The notes below the pieces were generated by a model. The model saw nothing but the letters and a program-made list of their open reading frames with translations. It did no database searches and was not told the DNA's origin. 41,099 bases of DNA, taken from positions 1 through 41,099 of the forward strand of contig CAOKIU010000014.1 of the NCBI GenBank assembly GCA_948468595.1. Reading direction: 5' to 3'. This document shows positions 19,030 through 26,814 of the stretch, in pieces. The translations under genes and the position numbers were made by a program. This DNA is from an uncultured Christensenella sp. (GTDB lineage: Bacteria > Bacillota > Clostridia > Christensenellales > UBA1750). Each line of letters begins with the position of its first letter. Positions within the stretch are counted from its first letter, which is position 1.

Positions 19030-20649
19030 ATGACTTGGCAAGATTTCTGCCTGCTGGGCGGCGGCCTTGGTCTGTTTTTGTTCGGCATGAAGATGATGGG
19101 CGACGAACTGGAGCGCGCTGCGGGCAATAGCCTGCGCCACCTGTTGGAGGTGCTCACCCGCAATCGCTTTATCGGCCTTTTGGTGGGCATGCTCTTTACC
19201 ATGCTGGTGCAGTCGTCCGCGGCCACGACGGTGATGGTCGTGGGCTTTGTCAACGGCGGGCTGATGGACCTGTTTCAAGCCGCGGGCGTCATCTTCGGCG
19301 CCAACATCGGTACCACCATCACCTCTCAGCTCATCGCATTTAAGCTGACGGACATTGCGCCGGCGATTCTGCTGATCGGCGTGCTGTTCTATTCCTTCGG
19401 CAAAAAGGCGATGCTGCGCCAAATCGGCGGCGTGATCGCCGGATTCGGCATCCTGTTTGTGGGTCTGGACCTGATGAGCGATACCATGGGCAAGCTGCGC
19501 GACATGCCGGAGGTGGCCTCTTTCATGGCGACGTTCGCACAGACTCCCATTCTGGGCGTGCTGACGGGCCTGGCCGTTACGGCGCTGCTGCAATCCTCCT
19601 CGGCCTCGGTGGGCGTATTGCAGCTTCTGGCCGCGCAGGGCGTCATCGGGCTGGACAGCGCGATTTTCGTGGTCATGGGCCAGAACATCGGCTCCACCGT
19701 CACGGCGCTGATCGCCTCGGCCGGAGGGAACAAAGTCGCCCACCGCACGGGGGTGCTGCATCTGATGTTCAACGTCTTTGGCACCATCCTGTTTTATCTG
19801 CTGGTGACGTTCCTGCCGGTGGCCGATTGGATCGCCTCCCTCTCGCCCGGAGATCCCATGCGCCAGGTCGCCAACGCGCACTTGATCTTCAACGTCTTTG
19901 GCGTCGCGGTATTCTTCCCTTTTATCAATCAGCTCGTACATTTGACCGAGAAGATCGTGCCCGGCGAGGATGCCTCCAGCAATGCGCTGCGGCTGCAATT
20001 CCTCAATGAGTCCATTCTCAAGACGCCGCCGGCCGCGCTTTCGCAGGCCATCAAGGAGATCAACCGGATGCAGTCCCTGGCCTATGAAAACGTGCAGGCG
20101 GCCATGGAGAGCTTCTTAAAGGGCAAGGCGGACGAGGAATCCGACGCCGAATTGGAGAGCAGGGAAGAGGTCATCAACTTCCTGAACCATGAGATCACCA
20201 AGTACCTGGTGCTCATCAACCAAACCGAGCTTTCCGAGCATGAGGGCGTGCTGGTCGGCGAGCTGTTCCACGTGGTCAACGACATCGAGCGCATCGGCGA
20301 CCATGCCGAGAACATCATTGAGTATGCGCAGGCGCGCAGCGTCGACAAGGTGGTTATCTCCGATGCGGCGCTGCTGGAGCTGAGGGAGATGTTCTCCTCG
20401 GTGCGCGAGCTGCTGGACATGGCGCAGGTCTCCTTCGATACCCACGACGACAACCGCCCCTCCAGGGCCTATGCGCTGGAGCAGCGCGTGGATGAGATGG
20501 ATGAGCTCCTCCGCCAGCGCCACATCGACCGGTTGACCAAGAATCTCTGCACGCCGCAATCGGGCATGCTCTTTACCGACGTTGTGACCAACCTGGAGCG
20601 CATCGCGGACCACACCATCAACATCATCAACGCTGCGGATATGGATTGA
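19030..20649 (+). CDS. Na+/phosphate cotransporter family protein with PhoU-like C-terminus
   Basis: 539 residues. Two inverted halves carry the signature QSSAATTVMVVGFVNGG and LLQSSSASVGVLQLLAAQG, and GANIGTTITSQL and GQNIGSTVTALIAS, as in NptA/YjbB-like Na/Pi cotransporters. About nine membrane helices fill residues 1-310. Residues 330-539 form a PhoU-like helical domain (ELFHVVNDIERIGDHAENI and VTNLERIADHTINI), which usually senses phosphate. RBS AAGGAG. It follows trmL and may share its transcript. Phosphate as substrate is inferred from the family. Confidence 0.92.
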   Translation: MTWQDFCLLGGGLGLFLFGMKMMGDELERAAGNSLRHLLEVLTRNRFIGLLVGMLFTMLVQSSAATTVMVVGFVNGGLMDLFQAAGVIFGANIGTTITSQLIAFKLTDIAPAILLIGVLFYSFGKKAMLRQIGGVIAGFGILFVGLDLMSDTMGKLRDMPEVASFMATFAQTPILGVLTGLAVTALLQSSSASVGVLQLLAAQGVIGLDSAIFVVMGQNIGSTVTALIASAGGNKVAHRTGVLHLMFNVFGTILFYLLVTFLPVADWIASLSPGDPMRQVANAHLIFNVFGVAVFFPFINQLVHLTEKIVPGEDASSNALRLQFLNESILKTPPAALSQAIKEINRMQSLAYENVQAAMESFLKGKADEESDAELESREEVINFLNHEITKYLVLINQTELSEHEGVLVGELFHVVNDIERIGDHAENIIEYAQARSVDKVVISDAALLELREMFSSVRELLDMAQVSFDTHDDNRPSRAYALEQRVDEMDELLRQRHIDRLTKNLCTPQSGMLFTDVVTNLERIADHTINIINAADMD

Positions 20650-20680
20650 TTCGGCGCGCCCTTTCGCGCAATACAAAACC

Positions 20681-20720
20681 CCAAAGGGAACATGACAAGC
20701 CGCTGTCATGTTCCCTTTGG
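20681..20720. promoter_or_regulatory. 17-bp perfect inverted repeat abutting a -10 element
   Basis: A perfect 17-bp stem (CCAAAGGGAACATGACA with its complement), loop AGCCGC, directly followed by TATACT (20721-20726). No T-run follows, so it is a poor terminator for the upstream gene; it could be an operator or a start-site hairpin for the downstream gene. Confidence 0.55.
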
Positions 20721-20747
20721 TATACTGGGAGAAAAAAGGAGGGTATG

Positions 20748-21191
20748 ATGATGAACGAGCAAGTTATCGCCCGCGCGGAAGCGATCCTAAACCGCAAGGA
20801 GATCCAGGAGGGGGGATGCTGCGTCCTGGCGCTGATCGACGCGGAGGGCTATCCAACGGCAGCGACCATTTCGCCGGCCAGGATCGACGGCATCCGGCGC
20901 GTGTATTTTTGCACCGGGAAGGGCAGCAATTGGGTCAAGCGCATTCAGGGATGCGGGCGCGCCAGCGTCTGTTTCAATTCCCAGGCTGAACAGTACAATA
21001 TCACGATGGTGGGTGAAGTGGAAGTGCTGGACGATCCCGCGAGCAAAGCGGAGATGTGGTACGACGGCATGGGCGCGTATTTTAAAGGGCCTCAAGACCC
21101 GGAATACTGCGTGCTGCGCTTTGTCACGCGGCGGTACAGCCTGATGCTGGACGAACACGACGTGGGCAGTCAGGCCAGGGGAACGCTATAA
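20748..21191 (+). CDS. Pyridoxamine 5'-phosphate oxidase-fold (general stress 26-like) protein
   Basis: About 147 residues with the split-barrel flavin-binding fold: CCVLALIDAEGYPTAATISP, VYFCTGKGSNWVKRIQG, then ASVCFNSQAEQYNITMVGEV. This is the pattern of GSP26/PNPOx-like proteins that bind FMN or F420-like cofactors; a true PdxH role is unlikely. Three in-frame ATGs (20745, 20748, 20751) follow AGGAGG at 20737-20742; 20748 and 20751 have proper spacing. It has its own TATACT -10 next to a large inverted repeat. Confidence 0.85.
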   Translation: MMNEQVIARAEAILNRKEIQEGGCCVLALIDAEGYPTAATISPARIDGIRRVYFCTGKGSNWVKRIQGCGRASVCFNSQAEQYNITMVGEVEVLDDPASKAEMWYDGMGAYFKGPQDPEYCVLRFVTRRYSLMLDEHDVGSQARGTL

Positions 21192-21672
21192 ACCACGGAG
21201 CGGGCTTGCTCACTTGGGGGATTTGAAGCAGGTTGCGGTGGGGGCGAGGGGGAATTCCCCCTCGCGCACCCCCAAAACCGGAAGGGATTCGCCGGCGGGC
21301 GAATCCCGGAGAATACGCGGCGGCAGGGCCGCCAAACGAGAGCGGAGGGGTCCTGCGCGCGGTTTGTTGACGGTGTGAGAGGGGGCATGAGCGCTGCCCA
21401 ACCGGAAGGGATTCGCCGGCGGGCGAATCCCGAAGAATACGCGGCGGCAGGGCCGCCGAACGAGAGCGGAGGGGTCCTGCGCGCGCGGTTTGTTGAATGT
21501 AAAGCAGAGGGAAGTGCTTACCGGAGAATGCGCGGCGGCAAGGCAACCAAACGAAGGCGAAGAGGGCTGAGGCCCCTTCGCGCTTTGCCTCGGAAGAGCG
21601 CGCGGGAATCGCCTGCGCGAGACATGATTCCGCGACGTGTCCCTCAGGGGCGGCAGTGGTGTGGCACGGAGC
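21192..21672. repeat. Non-coding repeat array with nested hairpins
   Basis: No gene is credible here. A 22-bp palindrome sits at 21244-21265. Two nearly identical direct repeats follow: copy 1 at 21276-21370 (95 bp) and copy 2 at 21400-21496 (97 bp). A third, partial and diverged copy is at about 21521-21566. Each full copy holds two hairpins: GGGATTCGCC/GGCGAATCCC, then CGGCGGC/GCCGCCG (the copy-1 stem is one pair shorter). Open frames on both strands over this stretch have low-complexity Arg/Pro-rich products and no RBS. It looks like a dispersed extragenic element. Confidence 0.8.
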
Positions 21673-21723
21673 AAAAAAAGGGATGGAACCCGCGGCAAAA
21701 CGCCGCGGGTTTCATCCCTTTTG
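21673..21723 (-). terminator. Strong terminator after the sugar isomerase gene
   Basis: A stem of about 20 bp (AAAGGGATGAAACCCGCGGC on the minus strand, one G-T pair), loop GTTTT, followed by seven T on the minus strand. Confidence 0.9.
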
Positions 21724-21727
21724 CCGG

Positions 21728-22606
21728 TTACTCCTCCCAAGGCGTCTCCACATAGTCGCCGCCCCTAGCCCATTTGAGGTAGCGGAGGGCGTGAAGCTGG
21801 CCCGTCAGCTCCCATTGCGCACGATAGCAATTGTCGTGATAGCCCTCGATGCTCACATCCCCTTCATATCCCTGGCAGTGCAGGATGTAGAAGACATCGC
21901 GCCAATTGGTATCCCCAAAGCCGGGCAGGCGGTCGGGGGTGAAGTCCTTTCCGCAATAAATGCCCTCGTGCCGAATGCCGTCCCAATCCACGGTGGTATC
22001 CTTGCCATGGACAGAGAAGATCTTGGAGGCGTATTTACGCAGCTCGGGCAGGGGGTCGATGAGTTGCTTGATGGCGTGCGCCGGCTCCCATTCCAGGCCG
22101 ATATTATCCAGCGGCACGGCTTCAAACATCATGTCCCAAGCCCTGGGGCTGTAGGCGATATTGCAGGTATTGCGCCGCCACGTCCCGCCCATGGGGCAGT
22201 TTTCAAAGGCGATGCGCACGCCGCGGTCCGCGGCATATTGGCCAAGCTCGGTAAACACGCGCTTAAAACCGGGCAGGGCGTCGGTCACGCTCTCTCCCTC
22301 CAGGGCGCCGGCAAAGGTGGAGACGATGTCCGTGCCGTAAAGAGGCGCGGCATCGATGCACCGCTTGAGGTTTTCAAAATGCTCCTGGGACTGAATGGGG
22401 TTGCAATAGTAGCCAAGGGCCGTGACGCGCTGGCCCGTGGGGGCGATCAGATCCTGAACCCGCTTGGCAAGGTCTTCGATGTCCATGCCATAGAACTCCA
22501 TGTGAAAGCAGATTTCAAACCGCTCAAAGCCCTTGTCCACCATGTGGGGCAGGTAGGTTAGCGCCTTTTGTCCAGGCACGCAGGTTCCGATGTAAATTTG
22601 TTTCAT
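21728..22606 (-). CDS. Sugar phosphate isomerase/epimerase (xylose isomerase-like TIM barrel)
   Basis: 292 residues of the AP endonuclease-2/xylose isomerase-like TIM-barrel family. Likely metal ligands lie in RIAFENCPMGG (Glu), NIGLEWEPAHA (Glu), KIFSVHGKDT (His) and GDVSIEGYHD (Glu). Such proteins isomerise or epimerise sugars and inositols and often partner with Gfo/Idh/MocA dehydrogenases, two of which occur elsewhere in this window, though not next to it. RBS GGGGGAG. Its own promoter and a strong terminator make it monocistronic. The substrate cannot be told. Confidence 0.88.
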   Translation of the reverse strand: MKQIYIGTCVPGQKALTYLPHMVDKGFERFEICFHMEFYGMDIEDLAKRVQDLIAPTGQRVTALGYYCNPIQSQEHFENLKRCIDAAPLYGTDIVSTFAGALEGESVTDALPGFKRVFTELGQYAADRGVRIAFENCPMGGTWRRNTCNIAYSPRAWDMMFEAVPLDNIGLEWEPAHAIKQLIDPLPELRKYASKIFSVHGKDTTVDWDGIRHEGIYCGKDFTPDRLPGFGDTNWRDVFYILHCQGYEGDVSIEGYHDNCYRAQWELTGQLHALRYLKWARGGDYVETPWEE

Positions 22607-22646
22607 AATCTTGCTCCCCCTTTATTGCATAGATTGCTTTACCCAC

Positions 22647-22675
22647 ATTATACCAACGGCGCCTCGCACATGCAA
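22647..22675 (-). promoter_or_regulatory. Promoter of the sugar isomerase gene
   Basis: Minus strand: TTGCAT (22675-22670), 17-bp spacer, TATAAT (22652-22647). Confidence 0.7.
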
Positions 22676-22777
22676 TGGGTTGACCTGCCTGGTTTGGGAA
22701 ACATTGCATCGAACGGCAGGCGACCGGGCATAGTTTTGGTGGTATACGGGTAACCTGTGTTTATGGAGGGATCGATC

Positions 22778-22948
22778 ATGTCTGTGCTGCCTGCCGACCC
22801 GGTCAGGGACCATTGCAAGCGCCTGCTCAAGTGGGCGCTGGCCATCGCGCTGATGGCCGCGATTTTAAGCCTTATAACCATTTCCATCCGCCTGGCGAGC
22901 AGCTTTTTCGCCGCGCTCTCTCAAATGGCGGGCAATCTCCTTGCCTAA
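22778..22948 (+). CDS. Small single-helix membrane protein
   Basis: 56 residues: a short charged N-terminus (DPVRDHCKRLLK) followed by one long hydrophobic helix (about 17-45). ATG 22778 has GGAGGG seven bases upstream, better than ATG 22757. No family recognised. It sits alone between the divergent sugar isomerase and pgk; a possible TATACG -10 lies at 22743-22748 without a good -35. Confidence 0.55.
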   Translation: MSVLPADPVRDHCKRLLKWALAIALMAAILSLITISIRLASSFFAALSQMAGNLLA

Positions 22949-23000
22949 AAGCCGGATACAAATTTTTTGTGAATTCGTTAACAATCCGGCAGAAAAGCGG

Positions 23001-23029
23001 TTGCAAATGCGGACGGTTTCAGGTATACT
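23001..23029 (+). promoter_or_regulatory. Promoter of the pgk-tpiA-gpmI operon
   Basis: TTGCAA (23001-23006), 17-bp spacer, TATACT (23024-23029), about 90 bp before the pgk start. Confidence 0.75.
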
Positions 23030-23118
23030 TTAATTGTACGAAAATTCCATCTGGGCGGCGGTGGGCCGCACCGTTCCGACAAATGCGCCTGATCTAAATT
23101 GGACAAGGAGTGTGTGCT

Positions 23119-24303
23119 ATGAACAAGAAGACGATTGAGGATATCGAGGTATCCGGCAAGCGCGTATTGGTCCGCTGTGATTTCAACGTCCCGCTGGACG
23201 GCGCGAAGATCACCGATGAAACCCGCATCGTGGCCGCGCTGCCCACGATCAAGTACCTTCTTAACAACAATGCGGCGGTCATTCTCTGCTCGCACCTGGG
23301 CCGTCCCAAGGGCGAGTTCAACATGAAGTACTCCCTGGCCCCTGTGGCGGAGCGGCTGTCCGAAAAGCTGGAGAAGAAGGTTGTGCTCGCCAAGGACGTC
23401 ATCGGCGAGGACGCGAAAAAGTGCGTGGCGGACATGAAGCCCGGCGACGTGGTGCTTCTGGAGAACGTCCGCTTCCACAAAGAGGAGGAAAAGAACGATC
23501 CCTCCTTTGCCAAGGAGCTGGCCTCCCTTGCGGAAATCTATGTAAACGACGCCTTTGGCACCGCGCACCGCGCGCATGCCTCCACCGAGGGCGTGACCCA
23601 CTATCTGCCCGCTGTGGCCGGCTACCTCATCGGCAAAGAGCTGGCCGTCATGGGCAAGGCGCTGGATAACCCCGCCCGTCCCTTCGTGGCCATCCTGGGC
23701 GGCGCCAAGGTATCCGATAAGATCGGCGTGATCAACAACCTGCTGGAAAAGGTGGATACCCTGATCATCGGCGGCGGCATGTCCTACACCTTCCAAAAGG
23801 CGCTGGGCGGCAGCATCGGCAACTCGCTGTGCGAGGAGGACAAGGTGGAGCTGGCCAAGGAGATGCTGGCCAAGGCCAAGGCCAAGGGCGTGCGGATGCT
23901 CCTGCCCGTGGACAACATCTGCGGCCAGGAATTCTCCAACGACACCATGCGCATTACCGTTCACTCCAAGCAGATCCCCGACGGCTGGGAGGGCATGGAC
24001 ATCGGCCCCAACACGCAGGCGCTGTTTGCGGCGGAGATCGCCAACGCGGCCACCGTGGTTTGGAACGGCCCCATGGGCGTTTTCGAGTTCCCGAACTTTG
24101 CCGGCGGCACCCGCTCCATCGCGCAGGCGCTGGCCGATAACACGGGCTGCGTCTCCATCATCGGCGGCGGCGACTCCGCGGCGGCCGTGGAACAGATGGG
24201 CTATGCCGACAAGATGACCCACATCTCCACCGGCGGCGGCGCGTCTCTGGAATTCCTGGAGGGCAAGGAGCTGCCTGGCGTCGCGGCGCTGAACGACAAG
24301 TAA
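23119..24303 (+). CDS. pgk: Phosphoglycerate kinase
   Basis: 394 residues, the usual length. It transfers phosphate from 1,3-bisphosphoglycerate to ADP in glycolysis, in the cytoplasm. Motifs: [14 protein letters not shown] near the N-terminus, CSHLGRPKG (substrate site), [14 protein letters not shown], and [15 protein letters not shown] for nucleotide binding. ATG 23119 is chosen over the upstream GTG 23110 since AAGGAG lies eight bases before it. It heads a glycolytic operon; gapA, often just upstream of pgk, is not here. Confidence 0.98.
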   Translation: MNKKTIEDIEVSGKRVLVRCDFNVPLDGAKITDETRIVAALPTIKYLLNNNAAVILCSHLGRPKGEFNMKYSLAPVAERLSEKLEKKVVLAKDVIGEDAKKCVADMKPGDVVLLENVRFHKEEEKNDPSFAKELASLAEIYVNDAFGTAHRAHASTEGVTHYLPAVAGYLIGKELAVMGKALDNPARPFVAILGGAKVSDKIGVINNLLEKVDTLIIGGGMSYTFQKALGGSIGNSLCEEDKVELAKEMLAKAKAKGVRMLLPVDNICGQEFSNDTMRITVHSKQIPDGWEGMDIGPNTQALFAAEIANAATVVWNGPMGVFEFPNFAGGTRSIAQALADNTGCVSIIGGGDSAAAVEQMGYADKMTHISTGGGASLEFLEGKELPGVAALNDK

Positions 24304-24320
24304 GCAACAACCACCGATCC

Positions 24321-24354
24321 AAACGCTCTGCGGCAGCCCCGCAGAGCGTTTCGC
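24321..24354 (+). terminator. Hairpin between pgk and tpiA
   Basis: A perfect 13-bp stem AAACGCTCTGCGG with loop CAGCC, but only a poor T-tail (TTTCGCG). It may be a partial terminator or an RNA-stability hairpin that sets pgk against tpiA/gpmI levels. Confidence 0.55.
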
Positions 24355-24397
24355 GCGAATACGCCCGTTTCACGGGTTCTTTACGGAGGTAAAAACC

Positions 24398-25162
24398 ATG
24401 AGAAAACCCATTATTGCGGGAAACTGGAAGATGAATCTGCTGCCCGGAGAGGGCGCCGCGCTCATCGCCGCGCTCAAGGACAAGGTTGCCGGCGCCAAGT
24501 GCGACGTGGTGGTCTGCGTCCCCTTTGTGGACCTTTGCGCGGCGGTGGAGGCGGCTGCGGGCAGCAACATCCGCGTTGGCGCGCAGAACATGCATTGGGA
24601 AAAGAGCGGCGCCTTCACCGGCGAGGTTTCCGCCGAAATGCTCAAGGCAGTGGGCGCGCAGTACGTCGTGCTCGGCCACTCCGAGCGCCGGCAGTACTTT
24701 GCGGAAACGGATGAGACCGTCAATAAAAAGGTGCTCTCCGCGGTGAAGAACGGCCTGACGCCCATCATTTGCGTGGGCGAATCCCTTGCGCAGCGCGAGA
24801 GCGGCGAGACCGACGGCCTGGTTTCCGCCCAGACGGTCAAGGCGCTGTCCGGCCTTGCGGGCGAGCAGGTCAAGGATGTGATCATCGCCTATGAGCCCAT
24901 CTGGGCCATCGGCACTGGCAAGACCGCGACCGACGCCCAGGCCAACGAGACCATCGGCGTCATCCGCGCCGCCATTGCCGGCGTCTACGGCAAGGAAGTG
25001 GCCGACGCCACCCGCATCCAGTACGGCGGAAGCATGAACGCCAAGAACTGCGAGGGCTTGATGGCGCAGGCGGAAATTGACGGCGGCCTGATCGGCGGCG
25101 CGTCTCTTAAGGCGGAGGATTTCTCCATCATCGTGGCGGCGGCGACCGCGACGGTTCAGTAG
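24398..25162 (+). CDS. tpiA: Triosephosphate isomerase
   Basis: 254 residues. It interconverts glyceraldehyde 3-phosphate and dihydroxyacetone phosphate. Catalytic parts are in place: AGNWKMN with Lys11, [12 protein letters not shown] with the catalytic His, and [16 protein letters not shown] with the catalytic Glu; the phosphate loop IQYGGSMN and GLIGGASL close the site. ACGGAGG precedes the ATG. It is the second gene of the glycolytic operon, 94 bp after pgk and 15 bp before gpmI. Confidence 0.98.
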   Translation: MRKPIIAGNWKMNLLPGEGAALIAALKDKVAGAKCDVVVCVPFVDLCAAVEAAAGSNIRVGAQNMHWEKSGAFTGEVSAEMLKAVGAQYVVLGHSERRQYFAETDETVNKKVLSAVKNGLTPIICVGESLAQRESGETDGLVSAQTVKALSGLAGEQVKDVIIAYEPIWAIGTGKTATDAQANETIGVIRAAIAGVYGKEVADATRIQYGGSMNAKNCEGLMAQAEIDGGLIGGASLKAEDFSIIVAAATATVQ

Positions 25163-25177
25163 AGAGGGAAGCATAGC

Positions 25178-26722
25178 ATGGGAAAGAAAATGACGGCACT
25201 GATCATCCTGGACGGATTTGGCGAGCGCGCGGAGGAGAGCGGCAACGCCATCAAGCTGGCGGGCACGCCCAACATCGATCAGCTCAAGGCGGAATATCCC
25301 AATACGCTCATCGGCGCCAGCGGCATGGACGTTGGCCTGCCCGATGGGCAGATGGGGAACTCCGAGGTGGGGCATCTCAACATCGGCGCGGGCCGCATCG
25401 TCTATCAGGAGCTGACCCGCATCACCAAATCCATTAAGGACGGCGACTTTTTCAGCGTGCCGGAGTTTATGACGGCCTGCGCGGCGGTCAAGGCAAACGG
25501 CGGCAAGTTGCACCTGATGGGTCTGCTCTCCGATGGCGGCGTGCACAGCCACATCGAGCACCTTTACGCGCTGATTGACATGGCCAAGCGCCAGGGCCTT
25601 GACAACGTATACGTGCACTGCATCATGGACGGCCGCGATACGCCGCCCTCCAGCGGCATTGAGTACGTCCGGCAGCTTCAGGCCTACATGGACAAGGTGG
25701 GCTTTGGCGCCATTGCCACCATCTCCGGCCGGTTCTGGGCCATGGACCGCGATAAGAGATGGGATCGCGTTCAGAAGGCTTACGAGGCCATTTCCTGCGG
25801 CATGGGCGAAACCGCCTGCTGCCCCGTTCAAGCCATGGAGAACAGCTATGGCAACGAAAAGACGGATGAGTTTGTCACGCCCTGCGTCATTTTGAAGGAC
25901 GGCAAGCCCATGGCCACGGTTTCCGCGGGCGACGCGATGATCTTCTTCAACTTCCGCCCCGACCGCACGCGCGAGCTCACCCGCGCCTTCATCGACCCGG
26001 ACTTCGATGGCTTTGCGCGCGCGGGCGGCTACAAGCCCGTCACCTTTGTGGGCATGACGCGCTACGACGATACCTTCCAAAACATCCTCACCGCCTTTAA
26101 GCCCCAGACCCTTTCCAACACCATGGGCGAGTATCTGGCGGCAAACGGCAAGACGCAGCTGCGCATCGCCGAGACCGAGAAGTACGCGCACGTCACCTTC
26201 TTCTTCAACGGCGGCGTGGAGACGCCCAACCAGGACGAAGACCGCGTGCTCATCCCCTCGCCCAAGGTCACGACCTACGACCTCAAGCCCGATATGAGCG
26301 CCAACGAGGTCTGCGAAAAGGCGGTCGAGCTGATCGGCAGCGGCAAATACGACGTGATGATCCTCAATTTCGCCAACTGCGATATGGTGGGCCACACCGG
26401 CATCATGGAGGCGGCCATGGAGGCCGTGCGCACGGTGGATACCTGTGTGGGCAAGGTGGTGGAGGCTGTGCTGGCCACCGGCGGCGCGGCGCTGATCACC
26501 GCCGATCACGGCAACGCGGACATGATGGTGGACCCCGCGACGGGGGAGCCCTTCACCGCGCACACCACCAACAAGGTGCCCTTCGTGCTGGTGGACCCCT
26601 CCCGCAAGGGCGTCGCTCTGCGCGGCGACGGGCGCTTGGCAGACCTCGCGCCCACCATGCTCGACCTGATGGGCTTGCCTAAGCCCGCGGAGATGTCCGG
26701 CGAGAGCTTGATTGCGAAGTAG
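25178..26722 (+). CDS. gpmI: 2,3-bisphosphoglycerate-independent phosphoglycerate mutase
   Basis: 514 residues, the standard length of the Mn-dependent enzyme that turns 3- into 2-phosphoglycerate. The phospho-serine is Ser62 in QMGNSEVGHLNIGAGR; Asp12 in LIILDGFGER and ITADHGNADMM supply metal ligands; GRDTPPSSG and ISGRFWAMDRDKRWDR belong to the transferase domain. It is the last gene of the operon and ends before a large bidirectional terminator. Confidence 0.98.
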   Translation: MGKKMTALIILDGFGERAEESGNAIKLAGTPNIDQLKAEYPNTLIGASGMDVGLPDGQMGNSEVGHLNIGAGRIVYQELTRITKSIKDGDFFSVPEFMTACAAVKANGGKLHLMGLLSDGGVHSHIEHLYALIDMAKRQGLDNVYVHCIMDGRDTPPSSGIEYVRQLQAYMDKVGFGAIATISGRFWAMDRDKRWDRVQKAYEAISCGMGETACCPVQAMENSYGNEKTDEFVTPCVILKDGKPMATVSAGDAMIFFNFRPDRTRELTRAFIDPDFDGFARAGGYKPVTFVGMTRYDDTFQNILTAFKPQTLSNTMGEYLAANGKTQLRIAETEKYAHVTFFFNGGVETPNQDEDRVLIPSPKVTTYDLKPDMSANEVCEKAVELIGSGKYDVMILNFANCDMVGHTGIMEAAMEAVRTVDTCVGKVVEAVLATGGAALITADHGNADMMVDPATGEPFTAHTTNKVPFVLVDPSRKGVALRGDGRLADLAPTMLDLMGLPKPAEMSGESLIAK

Positions 26723-26737
26723 CGATCGAAAAAACAA

Positions 26738-26787
26738 CGGCAAAAGAATCCCCCGGCGCGGAAACGCGCCGGGGGATTCTTTTGCCG
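26738..26787. terminator. Bidirectional terminator between gpmI and the binding protein
   Basis: A perfect 23-bp stem (starting CGGCAAAAGAATCCCCC) with a GAAA loop and T/A runs in both arms; it serves the convergent genes on both sides. Confidence 0.92.
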
Positions 26788-26814
26788 TAAGACAATCGGA
26801 AGATGCCGACGGCC

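Noticed and set aside
21210-21740. Overlapping open frames on both strands in the repeat array
   Set aside because: Low-complexity Arg/Pro/Ala products, no RBS, and repeats that follow the DNA rather than a protein pattern.
23119-26722. Full glycolytic operon including gapA
   Set aside because: Only pgk, tpiA and gpmI are present. Upstream of pgk there is only a small membrane protein gene and a divergent isomerase; no gapA or cggR and no enolase downstream.
24158-26743. Long minus-strand open frame of 861 codons
   Set aside because: It lies opposite tpiA and gpmI, whose products are full length and highly conserved. Its product is His/Gly/Arg-rich and has no domain; it is an effect of high GC at third positions.
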